Positions 34,051-46,455 of a stretch of 64,000 nucleotides of DNA are shown one piece after another (the first letter of the stretch is position 1; every line of letters begins with the position of its first letter). The position numbers and the translations under genes were made by a program. Under the pieces are notes generated by a model. That model worked only from the letters and a program-made list of their open reading frames with translations. It searched no databases and was not told the DNA's origin. The stretch comes from Arctopsyche grandis (Eukaryota > Arthropoda > Insecta > Trichoptera > Hydropsychidae). The stretch spans positions 8,546,001-8,610,000 of the forward strand of contig NC_135360.1 in assembly GCF_051622035.1 (NCBI RefSeq), in the 5' to 3' direction.

Positions 34051-34267
34051 ATACTAGTTGTTTTATCCGGCTTCGCTCAGCATTTGTTATATAAACAGAG
34101 TTAACATGGCGAATCTAATAGAAAATATTAATTTGTTTTTTTATTAAATTTATTTGAATTGAAAAAAAAAATCGACTCGTCATAGACTTGTTCGAAATTC
34201 CCAACCAAAGATATTCATACTTACATATGTACATACAAAGTCTCTTTCGAAATTATATATTAGATAT
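34051..34267 (+). repeat. Dispersed repeat, GGCTTCGCTC family copy 1
   Basis: It starts ATACTAGTTGTTTTATCCGG with GGCTTCGCTCAG and ends TCTCTTTCGAAATTATATAT then TAGAT. Two longer copies lie at 38609-39036 and 40052-40383. It resembles the widespread CCCGGCTTCGC repeats of arthropods, often RTE-linked; class uncertain. Confidence 0.7.
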
Positions 34268-34429
34268 ATAAAAACAAAAGACACATATGTATGTTTTTTT
34301 AAAGTATGAGATTTCAAAAAAATAAATATTATAATATTATTTAAAGTTCTTAAGAACGCAGAAGGTCATGCATTGGATGGAATGACATGCACATACATAT
34401 ATATGCACATGAAGGCACATATGTATATG

Positions 34430-34560
34430 TGCTCATTTGTTCGTGGGCGGCCGGGCGAGAGTGCGGGGATGGAATAAGGGGACTTCGCGAGTGCGATGCA
34501 AATTAGCCGCAAGGGCTGTGCATGCTCGGGTGTGGTATATATATCAATTATTTTCCAAAA
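34430..34560. promoter_or_regulatory. Small GC-rich patch
   Basis: Local GC-rich stretch (GGGCGGCCGGGCGAGAGTG) in AT-rich sequence. It may be a regulatory patch; no gene start is evident. Confidence 0.2.
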
Positions 34561-34824
34561 TCACCCGTTGAAATATCAACGAGTACAACACTAGTATATG
34601 TATGTATATAGACGACTTATTTCGTCACACACGATTCCACTCACCCTGACAGCCAATACGCATGCGCTGACGTATTATTTTATATCTTTTGAACGCCAAC
34701 ATATTGGGAGTAGGTTCGTTGGTAGTTCGCGTTTGCGTTTATTTCTCTTTAGATATGAAATAAGACGAGGCATTGGCTCGGGGTGAGTGATTTAGTCAAA
34801 TCATGAATTTGAAAGATTTACATT

Positions 34825-35867
34825 TTACAAATTCACTTCTCAATGTCAGTGAATTTGTTATTCGAACGCTAATGCACTACGTGATAGTGCACGTCGTACT
34901 ACCAACCCTAACCTAACTTAACCTAATTTAACCCTAGATAAATAAGTATTGGCTGCTAAGATATTATGATTTGTTTGCTTTCGCATCCAGTCCCACACGT
35001 GTGGCATAAAAAAATCCAAATAGAAACAGATAGTGGACCATGAGGAGAGTGGGAATGGACAGAAGCGGAGTTGCGGGGTTGCAGTAAAGGCAAGTGAGCT
35101 TGAGTTCGGCATCGGAGTGGGGATGGATAGGAACGGGGTTGTGACGCAATCACAATAATCTTAAAATAATGGCATTTCACTATCATCCAGCTGTCAAAAA
35201 TTATAGTTTCAGTAATAGGGGCCACTGAATATGTAATTTCCGTTTTGAAAATATAACTATGTTTACCCAGTGATTGAAATTTATGATTTGAAAGATTCAC
35301 ATTTGTATTCACATTAAAGTGCACAAATGTATGCACCAGGCCACTAGTGTATATGTTACAGTTAAATTATAGCAGCAGTGAAATTATAATTCAGTGAAAT
35401 CATATCTAATTACATTTTCACTGGGTATATATAGTTATATTTTCAAAACGGAAATTACATATTCAGTGGCCCCTATTAGTGAAACTATAATTTTTGACAG
35501 CTGGATGATAGTGAAATGCCATTATTTTAAGATTATTGTGAGTGCGTCACAACCCCGTTTCTATCCATCCCCACTCCGATGCCGAACTCAAGCTCACTTG
35601 CCTTTACTGCAACCCCGCAACTCCGCTTCTGTCCATTCCCACTCTCCTCATGGTCCACTATCTGTTTCGATTTGGCTTTTTTTTATGCCACACGTGTGGG
35701 ACTGGATGCGAAAGCAAACAAATCATAATATCTTAGCAGCCGACACTTATTTACCTAAAGTTAAATTAGGTTAGGTTAGGTTAGGGTTGGTAGTACGACG
35801 TGCACTATCACGTAGTGCATTAGCGTTCGAATAACAAATTCACTGACATTCAGAAGTGAATTTGTAA
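34825..35867. mobile_element. Large foldback element with ~450-bp arms
   Basis: The arms 34825-35273 and 35418-35867 are near-identical inverted copies around a ~144-bp loop. Each has GTTATTCGAACGC, TAGTGCACGTCGTACTACCA, a TTAGG/CCTAA run and CACACGTGTGGCATAAA. Both arms keep the same overlapping ORFs up to 126 codons, with mirrored partners. I saw no transposase motif or target duplication. A GAATTTGAAAGATTTACATT motif occurs just outside the left arm and, diverged, inside the loop. Confidence 0.85.
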
Positions 35868-36059
35868 TTGTATTGTCACTGCTTGAGTCAGTGACATTAT
35901 AATCTCACTAGTGAAATTATAATTTCACTGTAGCATACATATATAATAAAGCTTTCTGAAAGTGAGAGAGAGAGGAAAGCTGGAATCGTAATCGCACGCA
36001 TATACATAGGTAAAATACGCTTCTGCGAAATCGAAAGTGGTATCTATCCGACGCGCTTA

Positions 36060-36260
36060 GACGAGGGGAAGCGAGGAGGGGGTGGATGGAGAGGGTACCG
36101 TCCCACATGTTGAGCACCGGTGGGGGCTGCTGCCGCCGTTGTGGGGCTATTCGTAGCGCTTTCAGTGTCGAGTGTGCCTTCGTCGTGCGCGGACACGAAC
36201 CGGTCGCAACCGGTCAACCGGTTTTTCAGTATACGCGCGTGTTAGTGTGGACATACATAC
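36060..36260 (+). promoter_or_regulatory. GC-rich promoter-like stretch with three ACCGGT-type sites
   Basis: CpG-rich compared with its surroundings. It contains ACCGGT at 36115 and three clustered sites at 36197, 36207 and 36215 (GAACCGGT, CAACCGGT, CAACCGGTT), which match the Grainyhead/CP2 core. Initiator-like TTTCAGT words occur nearby. It could be the first exon of a long gene running right; that is inference. Confidence 0.35.
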
Positions 36261-36740
36261 ATACATACGTATACCCATACGTACATCGGCTAAAAACCCA
36301 CCACCACTTTCGTCACATTATCGTATATTAAATTTTATATATCCATATAATATTATAATATATACATATATACACGGTGTGAATTCATCGAGTGGGACGA
36401 GTCATCTTTTGGCGAATTTTGTTTTATGTACTGATTTTTTTTATTTATTTTTTCAATTTATTTATATGTATATTTCTGTTTTTGATGATTTTGCATGGTT
36501 GTGTGTGTGCGTGTGTGTGTATGTGCTGTCGTAGCCATATGGTCACGATTTGCTGAAGTATTCAATAGTAAATTGTGTTTGTACGTTTTATTTGCAATAG
36601 CGAAAGGTGTTTCATGTTTTAGAACGGCAATGGAATTATTGAACGCATTCAAGTCTCGGGTTTTAAAATGCAGTTCTTTAATTGTTGATCCTTTAATTTT
36701 GGATTTTCCTGTTGTACTGTGTGTAATTTGATTGAATCGT

Positions 36741-37368
36741 GAACTGGTTCGTTTTTTTTTTATTTACGATACGGAATAGTTTGGTTTTTCAGATCATATA
36801 AAACCCCCTGCCCTTCTTTTGTTATTTTAATTGATTAGATTTTGTAATTGTAAGTTGAGTTCGATGAATTCGTTTTTTTTTAATATAAAATGTTAAAATT
36901 ATATCTACTTTGTTGAAATTTTGATCTATGCAGATTTTTATCTACGTAAATATGGGAATATTTTTAACACACTCAAGTATAATCGTGAACCGGTTCATTC
37001 AATTAGGTATGAATGTATTTTTTTTTTCGAAGTTTAGAATTTATAAACGGGAAAGAATTAAAAAATAAACCCCCACTCTTTTTTTTAAAAGGATTTTGAT
37101 CGGCTTAAAAATTTATACATATTACATATATAGATTTTATCGTCGTATAGGTATTTTGATATTTCTGTGAACCGGTTCACATATGTATGTAGGTCCGTAT
37201 TCAATGTTTTAATTTGTCCGGTGAGGAATATTCCGATTTTTTAAGGTTTAGAAATTTTTCCAATTTCCCTTTTACAATTAGGTTGAAAATTGTGTATGAA
37301 AAAAAATAGTACACATGCAGGTATATTTTTTTAATGGTCGTTCTGACCGATTCTTATGGACCGGTTCG
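36741..37368. repeat. Degenerate tandem array with GAACCGGTTC palindromes
   Basis: GAACTGGTTC (36741), GAACCGGTTC (36987), GAACCGGTTC (37169) and GGACCGGTTC (37358) sit 182-246 bp apart. Each of the first three is followed by a T-rich and CCCCC/CCC-TTTT stretch, suggesting old tandem units. The palindrome is the full Grainyhead-type site. Confidence 0.5.
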
Positions 37369-38608
37369 CACTCATTGGTCACTTATGTATAAATGTTACG
37401 TATGCACTTTAAAAAGTATGGTTATAATGTAAGGTAGGTATTTTATAATTAAAGTATTACACGTGCGAGACACGTGTTAGTTACAGGTTTTCTGTTGAGA
37501 AATTTGAACGCGCAGATATTACTCAAACAGCTTGGAAATTCATTTCGGATAATATGTATATATAAATGCATTTTTAAGTATGTATATATCATTTTGTATT
37601 AAATATATGCACGCTACACTTTGCACTTTGTTTGGTCAAGTTTTTTTATTATTATTTTATCATTCATCGAAATGCTCACGAAATTATCTATCAATCTTAA
37701 TGAAACCTTTTCGTTTGTGTCGAAATTACACTTTACTGGGCGAGAATACCTTTTGCTTCTCTAGTGTGTGTGTGTGAAATGCGTTATACCTGAGTAATAT
37801 TTTTTTTATGGTTGAGTAAAAATTTGAGAATTGAATTAGTCACCGCCGTGTGGATTCCGTAGACGATGAAGTAACATTTTTAACATTTAAATTAATGTTC
37901 TAATCGTTTTTTTTTATCTGTATGTTATATAAGATGAAAAAAAATACGTAAACGGCATTGAATTCACGTGATGCGAATTATTAAAATTGACCCGAAAAGG
38001 GATTACTAATCCTATTTATTATTCGTATAATAAACATCGTTTCGTTCGCAGAATCATTCACAGAATAGTATTTATCATTCGAAAATCACATGTCATTTAC
38101 TACATTGCGTGTGAAAAATGCTTACAATTTAGAATACAATAAAATGCTTACGATTTATTTTCGTATATGTACATATATATTTGTTTTTTTTTTTTGTATT
38201 TAATGAATCTTCAGGGTCACGTGTAAACGTGTATTTAATTTTGGCCTAATGATCAATTAACTAATATTTGTAGTTAGAAATAAAAATAAATAAAATCTTC
38301 TTCGAAATTCGTGTGTAATTTGACGGGGCTTTTTGTTATGTTTTGACGTATGTACGTACATACGTTCGATTTATTAGAGTCGGTTTTATCTGAAGTGAAG
38401 TTCGCCTTGTAAATATTATTCCTGACCTTTAGCTTTGACGACATCTATACAACGCCATTTACCAATATATTTTTTGCATATACAATATTTAAGTGAAATT
38501 TTATTATATGCAGTCGATTTTTGGTCATTATATATTTGGTGCATTCTTTAATGAAGATTTCTCTCAATTCCAAATTTCGACTAAATATCGTGTGTCGTAA
38601 TTTATTTC
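37369..38608. other. Non-coding, no gene seen
   Basis: AT-rich with TACATA simple sequence. Confidence 0.5.
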
Positions 38609-39036
38609 ATACTAGTGGTTTTACCCGGCTTCGCTCGGTATTTGTAATATAAACCGCTTAAACATGACTAATCTAATAGTAAACATTTTATTAAATTTAT
38701 TTGAATAGTTTTATTTTATATAAATTTATTTGAATACTCTGTCACGAACAAACAAACATATATACTGTCTCTTTCGAAATTATATGTATACCAGAATCCG
38801 GCACCTGCGCTCCCGGAGCCTTCGCCCCCTAGGGCTTTGCTCCCTAGGGCTCTGACCCTTAGGGCTTCGCCCCTGGCGGCGCCTTTGCCCCCCGGGACTT
38901 CGAATCCTTTGAATCGAAAAAAATCGAATCGGCGCCTATGAAACGAAAAAAAGTCGAACGTGTCGTCTACGAACGAACCACCCAACCAATGTTACATACA
39001 TACATATAAAGTCTCTTTCGAAATTATATATTAGAT
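38609..39036 (+). repeat. GGCTTCGCTC family copy 2, with GC-rich interior
   Basis: Starts ATACTAGTGGTTTTACCCGG and ends TCTCTTTCGAAATTATATAT then TAGAT. An interior block at 38810-38905 has tandem CCCTAGGGCTTTGCT-like units, much more GC-rich than the rest of the copy. Confidence 0.7.
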
Positions 39037-40051
39037 TGTCATTTTGTATTGTTTTAGAAAAAGTTGTATAAAGTTACATTTGAAAAGGAAAATTTTGTTG
39101 CTTGAATTTGGTTGGATCTTAAAATTCGAGACATGATCTTCTCTTTGCTTTTAAATATTCCGGTACAAACTTTACTGTTTTGATACTAATTTCGGCTATT
39201 TGAAAAAGTAACATAATCACTTGTAAGCGTAATACAATAGGTATATATGTGTGTATGTAAAATCGGGCTAACGTTTACGTGCAGGTGAATAATACGGGTA
39301 ATGGTGTTGTGATAGCCGAAAGAATTTTTATTTATTATTAATTCAGGCGTCGAAGCGAATTTGTTGGTCGGTTCACGAGAATATTAAATGGCCGTCGCAT
39401 TGTAAATAAAATACATACATACGTACATATCTACGTGCCGTGAAATGATAAATAAATAAATCGATTGAAAACAAGAGTGTGGTGACCGTTCGCGGATGTC
39501 ATCACGCGCGTTTCGGTCACCCCGTAGATGCGAGAAGTTGCGTACAGACATGTATTTATGTATGTACATATGTACGTAAATCTGTAATTATAATGGGGAT
39601 AACGAACGGGCGTGTCTTTTATAAATCACCGATGTGATTTTTTTCTTCCGTGGCGTGTGTGAATGTGTGCGCTCTTTTATACCATGTGTAATTATTTACA
39701 ATTTTACTCTGGCTGCGAATAGGTTCGAGTCAAGGTCAATGTTGAATTTTGATATTTTAACTATTTATATGTATGTCTGTATGTGTGTGTCTGTACAAGT
39801 GTAGGAAATTTTAATCTGATAGTTGAGGGGTTTGTACATTGTATGTATGTATGTAGTATTCGTGTGGGTTGTTTTAATGTTTTTTTTTTTAATATTTTAT
39901 TTTTTGGGAAGCGACAAGCGTATCATTTATATAATTGCGACTGCATGAACGTGTAATGTAATGTTTGATATATGTACATATATAGTTTTTTGTAAATTTT
40001 TTAGGCGACCGGAAGTGGAATAATATGATTATGATTTTTAGATTATATTAT
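39037..40051. other. Non-coding, no gene seen
   Basis: AT-rich with TACATA/GTATGT simple sequence; no exon recognised. Confidence 0.45.
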
Positions 40052-40383
40052 ATACTAGTTGTATTACCCGGCTTCGCTCAGTATTTGTAATATAAACAGC
40101 TTACAAATGGCGAATCTAATAGTAAATATACATTTATTTTTTTATTAAATTTATTTGAATCGAAAAAAAAAATCGAATCCTCATAGAAACTGTTTTGTTT
40201 ACGAAGTTTCCCCCCCCCCAGGTGAATGCCCCCGGCACCCCCCGGGCCTTCGCCCACGTTGTCCCCCATCCACCGTCCCGATGTCGTCATGGAAATTTTG
40301 ACTTGTTTTCGTAGTTCCCAACCAAATCCCACCCAACAATATTTACTTACATACAAAGTCTCTTTCGAAATTATATATTAGAT
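40052..40383 (+). repeat. GGCTTCGCTC family copy 3
   Basis: Starts ATACTAGTTGTATTACCCGG, has the AAATTTATTTGAATCGAAAA block and a C-rich interior near 40211-40280, and ends TCTCTTTCGAAATTATATAT then TAGAT. Confidence 0.7.
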
Positions 40384-40558
40384 TATCCTTTTTTATAGTT
40401 TGAATATTTTCCTTATATTTTTTTAGGGATACATTTTACCATACGCAATCGTAAATGTCAAATTTTGATTTGAAATTTATTTTTTATTACTTGAAATACT
40501 TACTGCAGGTATTAAAAAGAGTAAGTTGTATTTACCATTCGATGCTCTCTCTACATAC

Positions 40559-40721
40559 CAGTGGCGTGTCGTAAAAATCTCTCTGTTTGTATCGCACAGA
40601 TTTACTTCACAGGATACAAGGGGACTCGGTATGACGTCACCTAGACCCCTTGTATCCTGCTCTCACACAGGTGAGTAATGCTGTGCGATAAAAACAGGTA
40701 GATTTTCATGGCATGACACTG
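40559..40721. mobile_element. hAT-like MITE (CAGTGGCGTGTCGT ends)
   Basis: The left end CAGTGGCGTGTCGTAAAAAT and the reverse complement of the right end CAGTGTCATGCCATGAAAAT continue through CTGTTT and TATCGCACAG. An inner hairpin GGATACAAGGGG/CCCCTTGTATCC lies at 40611-40660. No convincing 8-bp duplication was found. Confidence 0.7.
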
Positions 40722-41177
40722 CTTCTGTACATATGTACGTAAGTATGTACATTTGTACGTTTGTACATTTGTAGAAATATTAAAAATAAAAAATGTACCG
40801 TATTTGTATTTTTTCTAATGATTTTACATGGCAAAGAAAGGAGGAGAGACCATGTCAATTGGCCTTGACTGTATGTCAAGTCAAATACTGTTAATTTGCA
40901 GTGAACAAGAGATAGACACATACATACATATGTACATACTTCCCAATAATATAATTTTTAACTTTAAAATCATAATGGAAATGTACTACATATACGTATG
41001 CACATACGTAGATATATTAGGCCAATTTATGTGTATATTTAAAATATTAAAATATAATCGAACGAAAAATAGTATATTTTTTCAGTGGCTTATTCAAGAT
41101 TTAATCGTCGGGCTTTAAAGTCATTAATTGATTGTTTACATTTATTTAATGAATACTATGCTGCTTTATTTTCTGGT

Positions 41178-41307
41178 ACTAGTATACGGGCGCATCCGAG
41201 CATCAAATATACATACTTATACTAATACATACAAATATACAAAATTATTTGGGAAATGCGTGTATGTATACTCGATGCTCGGATGCGCCCTTGTAGTTAT
41301 AACTAGT
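41178..41307. mobile_element. Short MITE related to 25726-26181
   Basis: ACTAGTATACGGGCGCATCC and GGATGCGCCC...ACTAGT ends share TACGGGCGCATC and GAGCATC with the 25.7-kb element. Confidence 0.7.
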
Positions 41308-44300
41308 CTTCGGCTTTTGAGCGTGCTTTTGGTACAAAATATGGGAGTTTTGGGGTATTTTCCAGGAAAGAGGGCAAACTACAAAGCTAGAGAGCAAAAA
41401 AAAAGGTTCACCATAAAAATGAACAATGGTGCGCAGGGTCGCGCCGAAGCTTAGTTGTAACCAATAAGTACCTCTTTTATTATAAGAAAGTTCTTGGATG
41501 ACTTTGGTCGTGGTTTTTCTACACCTTTGGTTTGGGTGGGGTCAGCCCCCCCCCCTCCCTCTTCGGGTGTACTACTGTTTCAAAATGAATAAGTGTTTCA
41601 TTGAATCTGTGGTTCTTTTGAAACAGATTTTTTAGGTCTAGGTATGATTCATTTGTTGTGAATGTTTCGAAATTGTACGCCGGTGTCTATATATACATAT
41701 AGGTACATATATTTTTTTTCTTCAAATTTATCGTAGCAGGTAAATTCGTACGGGTCTAATTAAAACGCTTGAGGTTAAATTTCGCAGGTAAAAATGGAAA
41801 TATGGTCGGGAAATACCCTAGCAGTACGTAGGCTCGATTGGTGACGAACGTGTCGAAATTTCCATTCGATTTTACCTTGAACGATCGACTTTCCAATCGC
41901 AATTAGCCTTCGGGCGTTTTTTACGGTGCACATTTATCTGTACGAATGTGGGTGCACTTTAGAAGCAGTAGGCAACTGCATTTGCGGCGGTCGTCGGTTA
42001 ATGTGATCGCCTCGATTGCGATTTAGATGAACGTTTCCGATACTAAGTATATATGTACATATGTGTGTGCTAGAGCAGACTGACGATTTATGTACTTGAT
42101 CCGTCGTAATATTTTGAGTCGTATCCTTATTACAGAAATCAATGCTGATAATTGATGCATACTATACGACGACAGTCGAAGGCTATGCAGTAACCGAATT
42201 TTCATTGCCAATTCATTATACATATTATGATAATAATATTCAATGGTATCAATATTGAATGATTGTAATGCGATTGAATATGTTGAAAGTGAATTTTGTT
42301 TATTTTTTTTATATACATACCTATATAATACAATTGAGCGAATGCAACAATAATCGACAATGCTCATTGTCATCGATTTTTTTCATTAAAAAAATGCGTT
42401 TAATATTGTACACTTTGGTGAAATTCGAATCGCATGCATGCAATGCTGAGCAAGCACGAGAAAATTGTTCGAATTTGAATTTATAATTTATAATTATCTA
42501 ACTGCAACGATATTATGCAATATGAATCGACAGGCGCCGGATTATGTTATCGTGATTATATTGTGTCGTTTATTTTAAATCAACGTACATAAGTAGTGTA
42601 CATATGAAATTATATAACGTGTTGATTCAATAAGTCACTATTTATTGCAATTATAAATATGTACATATATATTTAATTAGTTTATAATTCAAGTCTGAGA
42701 GTTAAAGCTTAGATTTTTTTTAAATAATTTTGATTAAAAATCTTTTATTTGTATTTGAAAGAAAAAGTGACGCGGGATGTTATTTTGTATTGTTTGGGTT
42801 TTAGCGACACCAACTCGTTTAAGTCTCCTCTGTTTTCCCGTTGATTTTACCCATTTTTTGCCAGTATTGGTGTTTTTATTGATTCGTTTTTAATCGACTC
42901 GTTCAAATTTGGTCGTCTGGTAATAATTGATATTTGAGTGACCCTGATATGACCACTATCGGGGCTGGTGGGTGAACAGCTTTTGCTTCGATTCAGTTCA
43001 CCGGGTGAAAACACAGACGCGTCAATTATCGCATGTTTCGAAAACGCGAACGGCGAATTTACACCATTTTCCCTTTTCGTCGTTTCTTCTTCTTCTTTTT
43101 CTCTGTGCTATTAAATAAAACGTGACACTATGTATGTATGTATGTAGGTAAATCCGATAAGTGAAGTGATATATTTCGCCGGCATCGGAAAATGTTGTGG
43201 TGTTGGTTGGTTGATGCGATGATGATGATGATCATCACGATGAGTTTGCAGTGTGGGATCTGATCGTATCTGAAAGTATTCGGGTCAAATTTTATTAGTA
43301 TAGCGTGTGCTGTGATGTAATTCTATTTATTCGTGTGTAGATATCGAAATTGACGCGTTGCGCTGAGAATCTTCTGATTTTGTTTGTTTATCAATTGAAG
43401 ATTTTCGAGTGAAGTTTGAGGTCGAGTTTGGGTTAAAAGTCAACGTTTGCCTTATTTATTGCCTCTTTAATATTTTAAATTTACTATGCGAATTATTTAT
43501 ATTTAATGTGAATGCCAGTTTGTTAGTGACCAATTGGTATGACATTGAGCGTTTGATTCATTGTGTTTTTTTTCGTATTATAATTTTTTCTTTCTCCTTT
43601 CACATAATAGCTAGGTTAAATATAATTTACCATTTTTTGTCAATTATATGTAGTTATTTTGATCGGAATTGATTGATTGTTTGAACGAATGATTTGGGGT
43701 TTTTTGTGCCATTAATTGGATTATATTTAGCTGACAAAGTAACTGGTATAATCTTTCGTAATTTTGTTCCTCATCATCTTGTAGTAAAATTGCAATTTCT
43801 TATTTAGTAAAATAGAAAAGTATTAATGAAATAAGTGACTTGTTGCCGATCCATTCTTAATTCTACTGAACAGACTGGTGCAAGTATTGCTTCTGGATAA
43901 GAAAGAGATTTTTTTATTTAGATCTTTTGGTTTCATTTTGTAAATTTCTATCTTTGTACTTTCCTATTGTTCGTCCACTATCTGTTTCCATTTAAATCTA
44001 TTTCCGTATCTAGAGAGATTACTTTCCTCGACCATTATTGCTAGATAAAAACGTACTTGTGCAGCAAACATTACTGTGGATAAACGAAGCGTTCAATACG
44101 GATATAGAAACATCGTACATACATACAAAATGTATATACAATTAGATAAAAACGTGTCATGTTTTAAATTTGTGAAGATAATAATGGCGCCTTCGTTGTT
44201 TTTGCGACGTAAAATTGCACAGACGTCACAAAAACTCTCCGATCTTCGCTAACCGATGTAAATTGAACCACTTCGGATACATACATATTCTCTCCAGTTT

Positions 44301-44984
44301 TCGACGAAAAACGATAATTTGATAAATCGAAATTAACATTTTTGTTTTTCAATCTCGATCGCCGATCTCAAGAGAGCCTTTTAGCGTTCATTTATTTATC
44401 AATTCTACAGATACAGGTGTTCGTCTGGACGGGGGGTATTGTCTCTTTGTACCTGTCTGTGGCACGTGAATGGTTAACTGGTTAACAAGTGCCGCCATTC
44501 ACCCATCGATTTGCCCGCGGGAAATTTTCTATTGAAATATTTTTCTTTATGCTGCAACATTTGTCAAAATTAGAATGTGCACTTTTCATTTCAGTTCGCG
44601 CGGCAGCGTGTACATAGATACATATTATATGTGCGTCATTCCTGTTGATAGGTTAAGACGTTCCTAGTTATTAGTTCAAACGGGTAAATCTGGACGCATC
44701 GATGGCATTGAAGGATTCCCGCTGTGAATTCTCCAGAGGGAGTTGACCGGGCCTAGTTGGACAGAGTGCACGTTTCTATATGTATATAGAATTTATGGAA
44801 ATTCAACATTATTTTGCAGGTAGCTTTTTATAAGACTCAACAAATTCGAGTTGCTAACTCAACCTCGGATTGGCGAGAAACTGAGGGGAAAGATACTGAG
44901 TTATTGGATCCGTCTCAACAATTAAGCTAGAAAAATCGGAAAATTCTAACAGAAGACGGTCGATCTGTGCTTTTTTTTATTAAC
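41308..44984. other. Non-coding, no gene recognised
   Basis: AT-rich with TACATA simple sequence, a C-run near 41545 and T-rich tracts. Several locally GC-richer pieces (41810-42010, 42840-43080, 44430-44530, 44690-44760) show no splice-bounded ORF; regulatory DNA is possible. Confidence 0.4.
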
Positions 44985-45075
44985 CACGAGACCTCGCCAG
45001 CAGCGTATTTGGCCTTGAACCCATGACCTATCCACTGGCTTGCAATAGCTATACCAGTGCACTACGCTGTGGGTG
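44985..45075 (-). repeat. tRNA-like SINE head
   Basis: The minus strand has box-A-like AGCGTAGTGCACTGGTATAG and box-B-like GGTTCAAGGCC, followed by CTGGCGAGGTCTCGTGG. No closing cloverleaf, so it is not called a tRNA. Confidence 0.55.
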
Positions 45076-45454
45076 TATGTATATGCTTTTTTTTTATCTC
45101 TAGTACCAAACAGACGAGAAATTTAGAATTTCATCGAGAAAACGTGAATCGGTCGAACCGGGCGCATCGCTAGGTCTAACGTCGACTGCTGTTTGTATGC
45201 GCCTCTAATATCCCACGCCTTGTTGGCACTGTCGTATGTGTGTCTGTCCAAGCTTTACAAATGACGTTTTACTATATGTACATAGTTGATTATCTTTTCC
45301 TTCTTCCTCGAACATTATTTGCACGTGCAAGAAAGTGAAAATCAATTAGCGCGTTTGAGACAAGGCGCCCACCAGTCTGTCATGAAGCATTTCCTACTTG
45401 TTGTCGCATTATGCACTTATGCATATACTTAATCTTCGGTTTTTGTTACGTGGC

Positions 45455-45570
45455 GATGAACAAGTCGAATAGGTAGTCACCGGGAGGGTCTCGGAGGTCT
45501 CCTTCACCCAGTGTCTCGGGTCCGGTCCCCGCGAACCGGTTCCTCCGTCTCGCCCCCAAACACACGCCAC
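45455..45570 (-). other. GC-rich patch with open frame and GAACCGGTTC site
   Basis: GC-rich stretch with an open minus-strand frame (DPRHWVKETSETLPVTTY) and a GAACCGGTTC palindrome at 45533. It could be an exon or a regulatory element; no clean splice pair was confirmed. Confidence 0.25.
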
Positions 45571-46279
45571 ATTCGCATTGCTAAATCTTCCCACACAAAT
45601 ACACACACACACACACATACACACGTGCATTCTCATGTTAGCGGTGTCTTGTCACAGCGTTGCGATGGCAATGGACTATTTTTGCTATTTTTTTATCTTC
45701 ATTTTTTGAAGATGCCTTATGTCAAAATCGATATTGAACACATATGAAGTCGTGTGGGTCATTCGCACTCTTTTTTTATTTGGCTTGCTATTACTCAATT
45801 CAGTCGATGGTTTTTCTTTTCGCTCAGTTGGACTGGTTTATTTCGAGAGGGGTTTGATACGTGTGTATTATATCTATGTATGTATATGTATATTTTCCGG
45901 TGGGAATTTTCATCTCAATTTTTAGTATTTTGGATTTATTGCAGTTGTGTATTGTATGGGAATGCTCTTATTGTAGAACGGTTTTTTGAAGTTTATGATG
46001 ATATTAACCTTCAAAGTCTCACTGTAATTAAAATGTGGAACGATTTTGAGTATTGTACCTATGTATATACGTTTTATTTGAATATGAGAAGCGAAGTTTT
46101 GCGTATTGTATAGGTATATAATTTAAAACTTTTTTTGATGTGTATGAAAAGGTATGGAAGGCTAATTTTTAGATGATGTCATTTTTATCTTATCCTGATT
46201 TTACTGCCTTGCCTGGTTTTACGCCTGGTTTTTATGCATGCATGCATTTTATGCATGCATGGTTTTTATGTGTTAGTTG

Positions 46280-46455
46280 ATTATTCCGCACAACGTTATC
46301 TCGCACATGTCACTAAAATCGCGAATATGGAATATCTGGCACATGAAAATTCCATCCATCGAGAGCTATATGTAAACTACCGCGCTAACGAGAATTCAAG
46401 TGTCGGATATTTCGTATTTGCGATTTTCGAGGCAACGGTTGTCGTGTCCGAAATA
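46280..46455. mobile_element. Palindromic MITE, second copy of the 21.7-kb family
   Basis: GAATATGGAATATCTGGCAC at 46322, with inverted partner words (GTCGGATATTTCGTATTTGC) near the right end. Orientation is opposite to the 21715-21880 copy. Confidence 0.6.

Noticed and set aside
34956-35774. Mirrored 126-codon ORFs in the foldback arms as a possible gene
   Set aside because: The frames exist because the arms are inverted copies. No recognisable motif or codon signature supports a protein.
35765-35790. TTAGG run as a telomere or interstitial telomere
   Set aside because: Only three to four units, duplicated with the foldback arm and degenerate in the other arm; too short.
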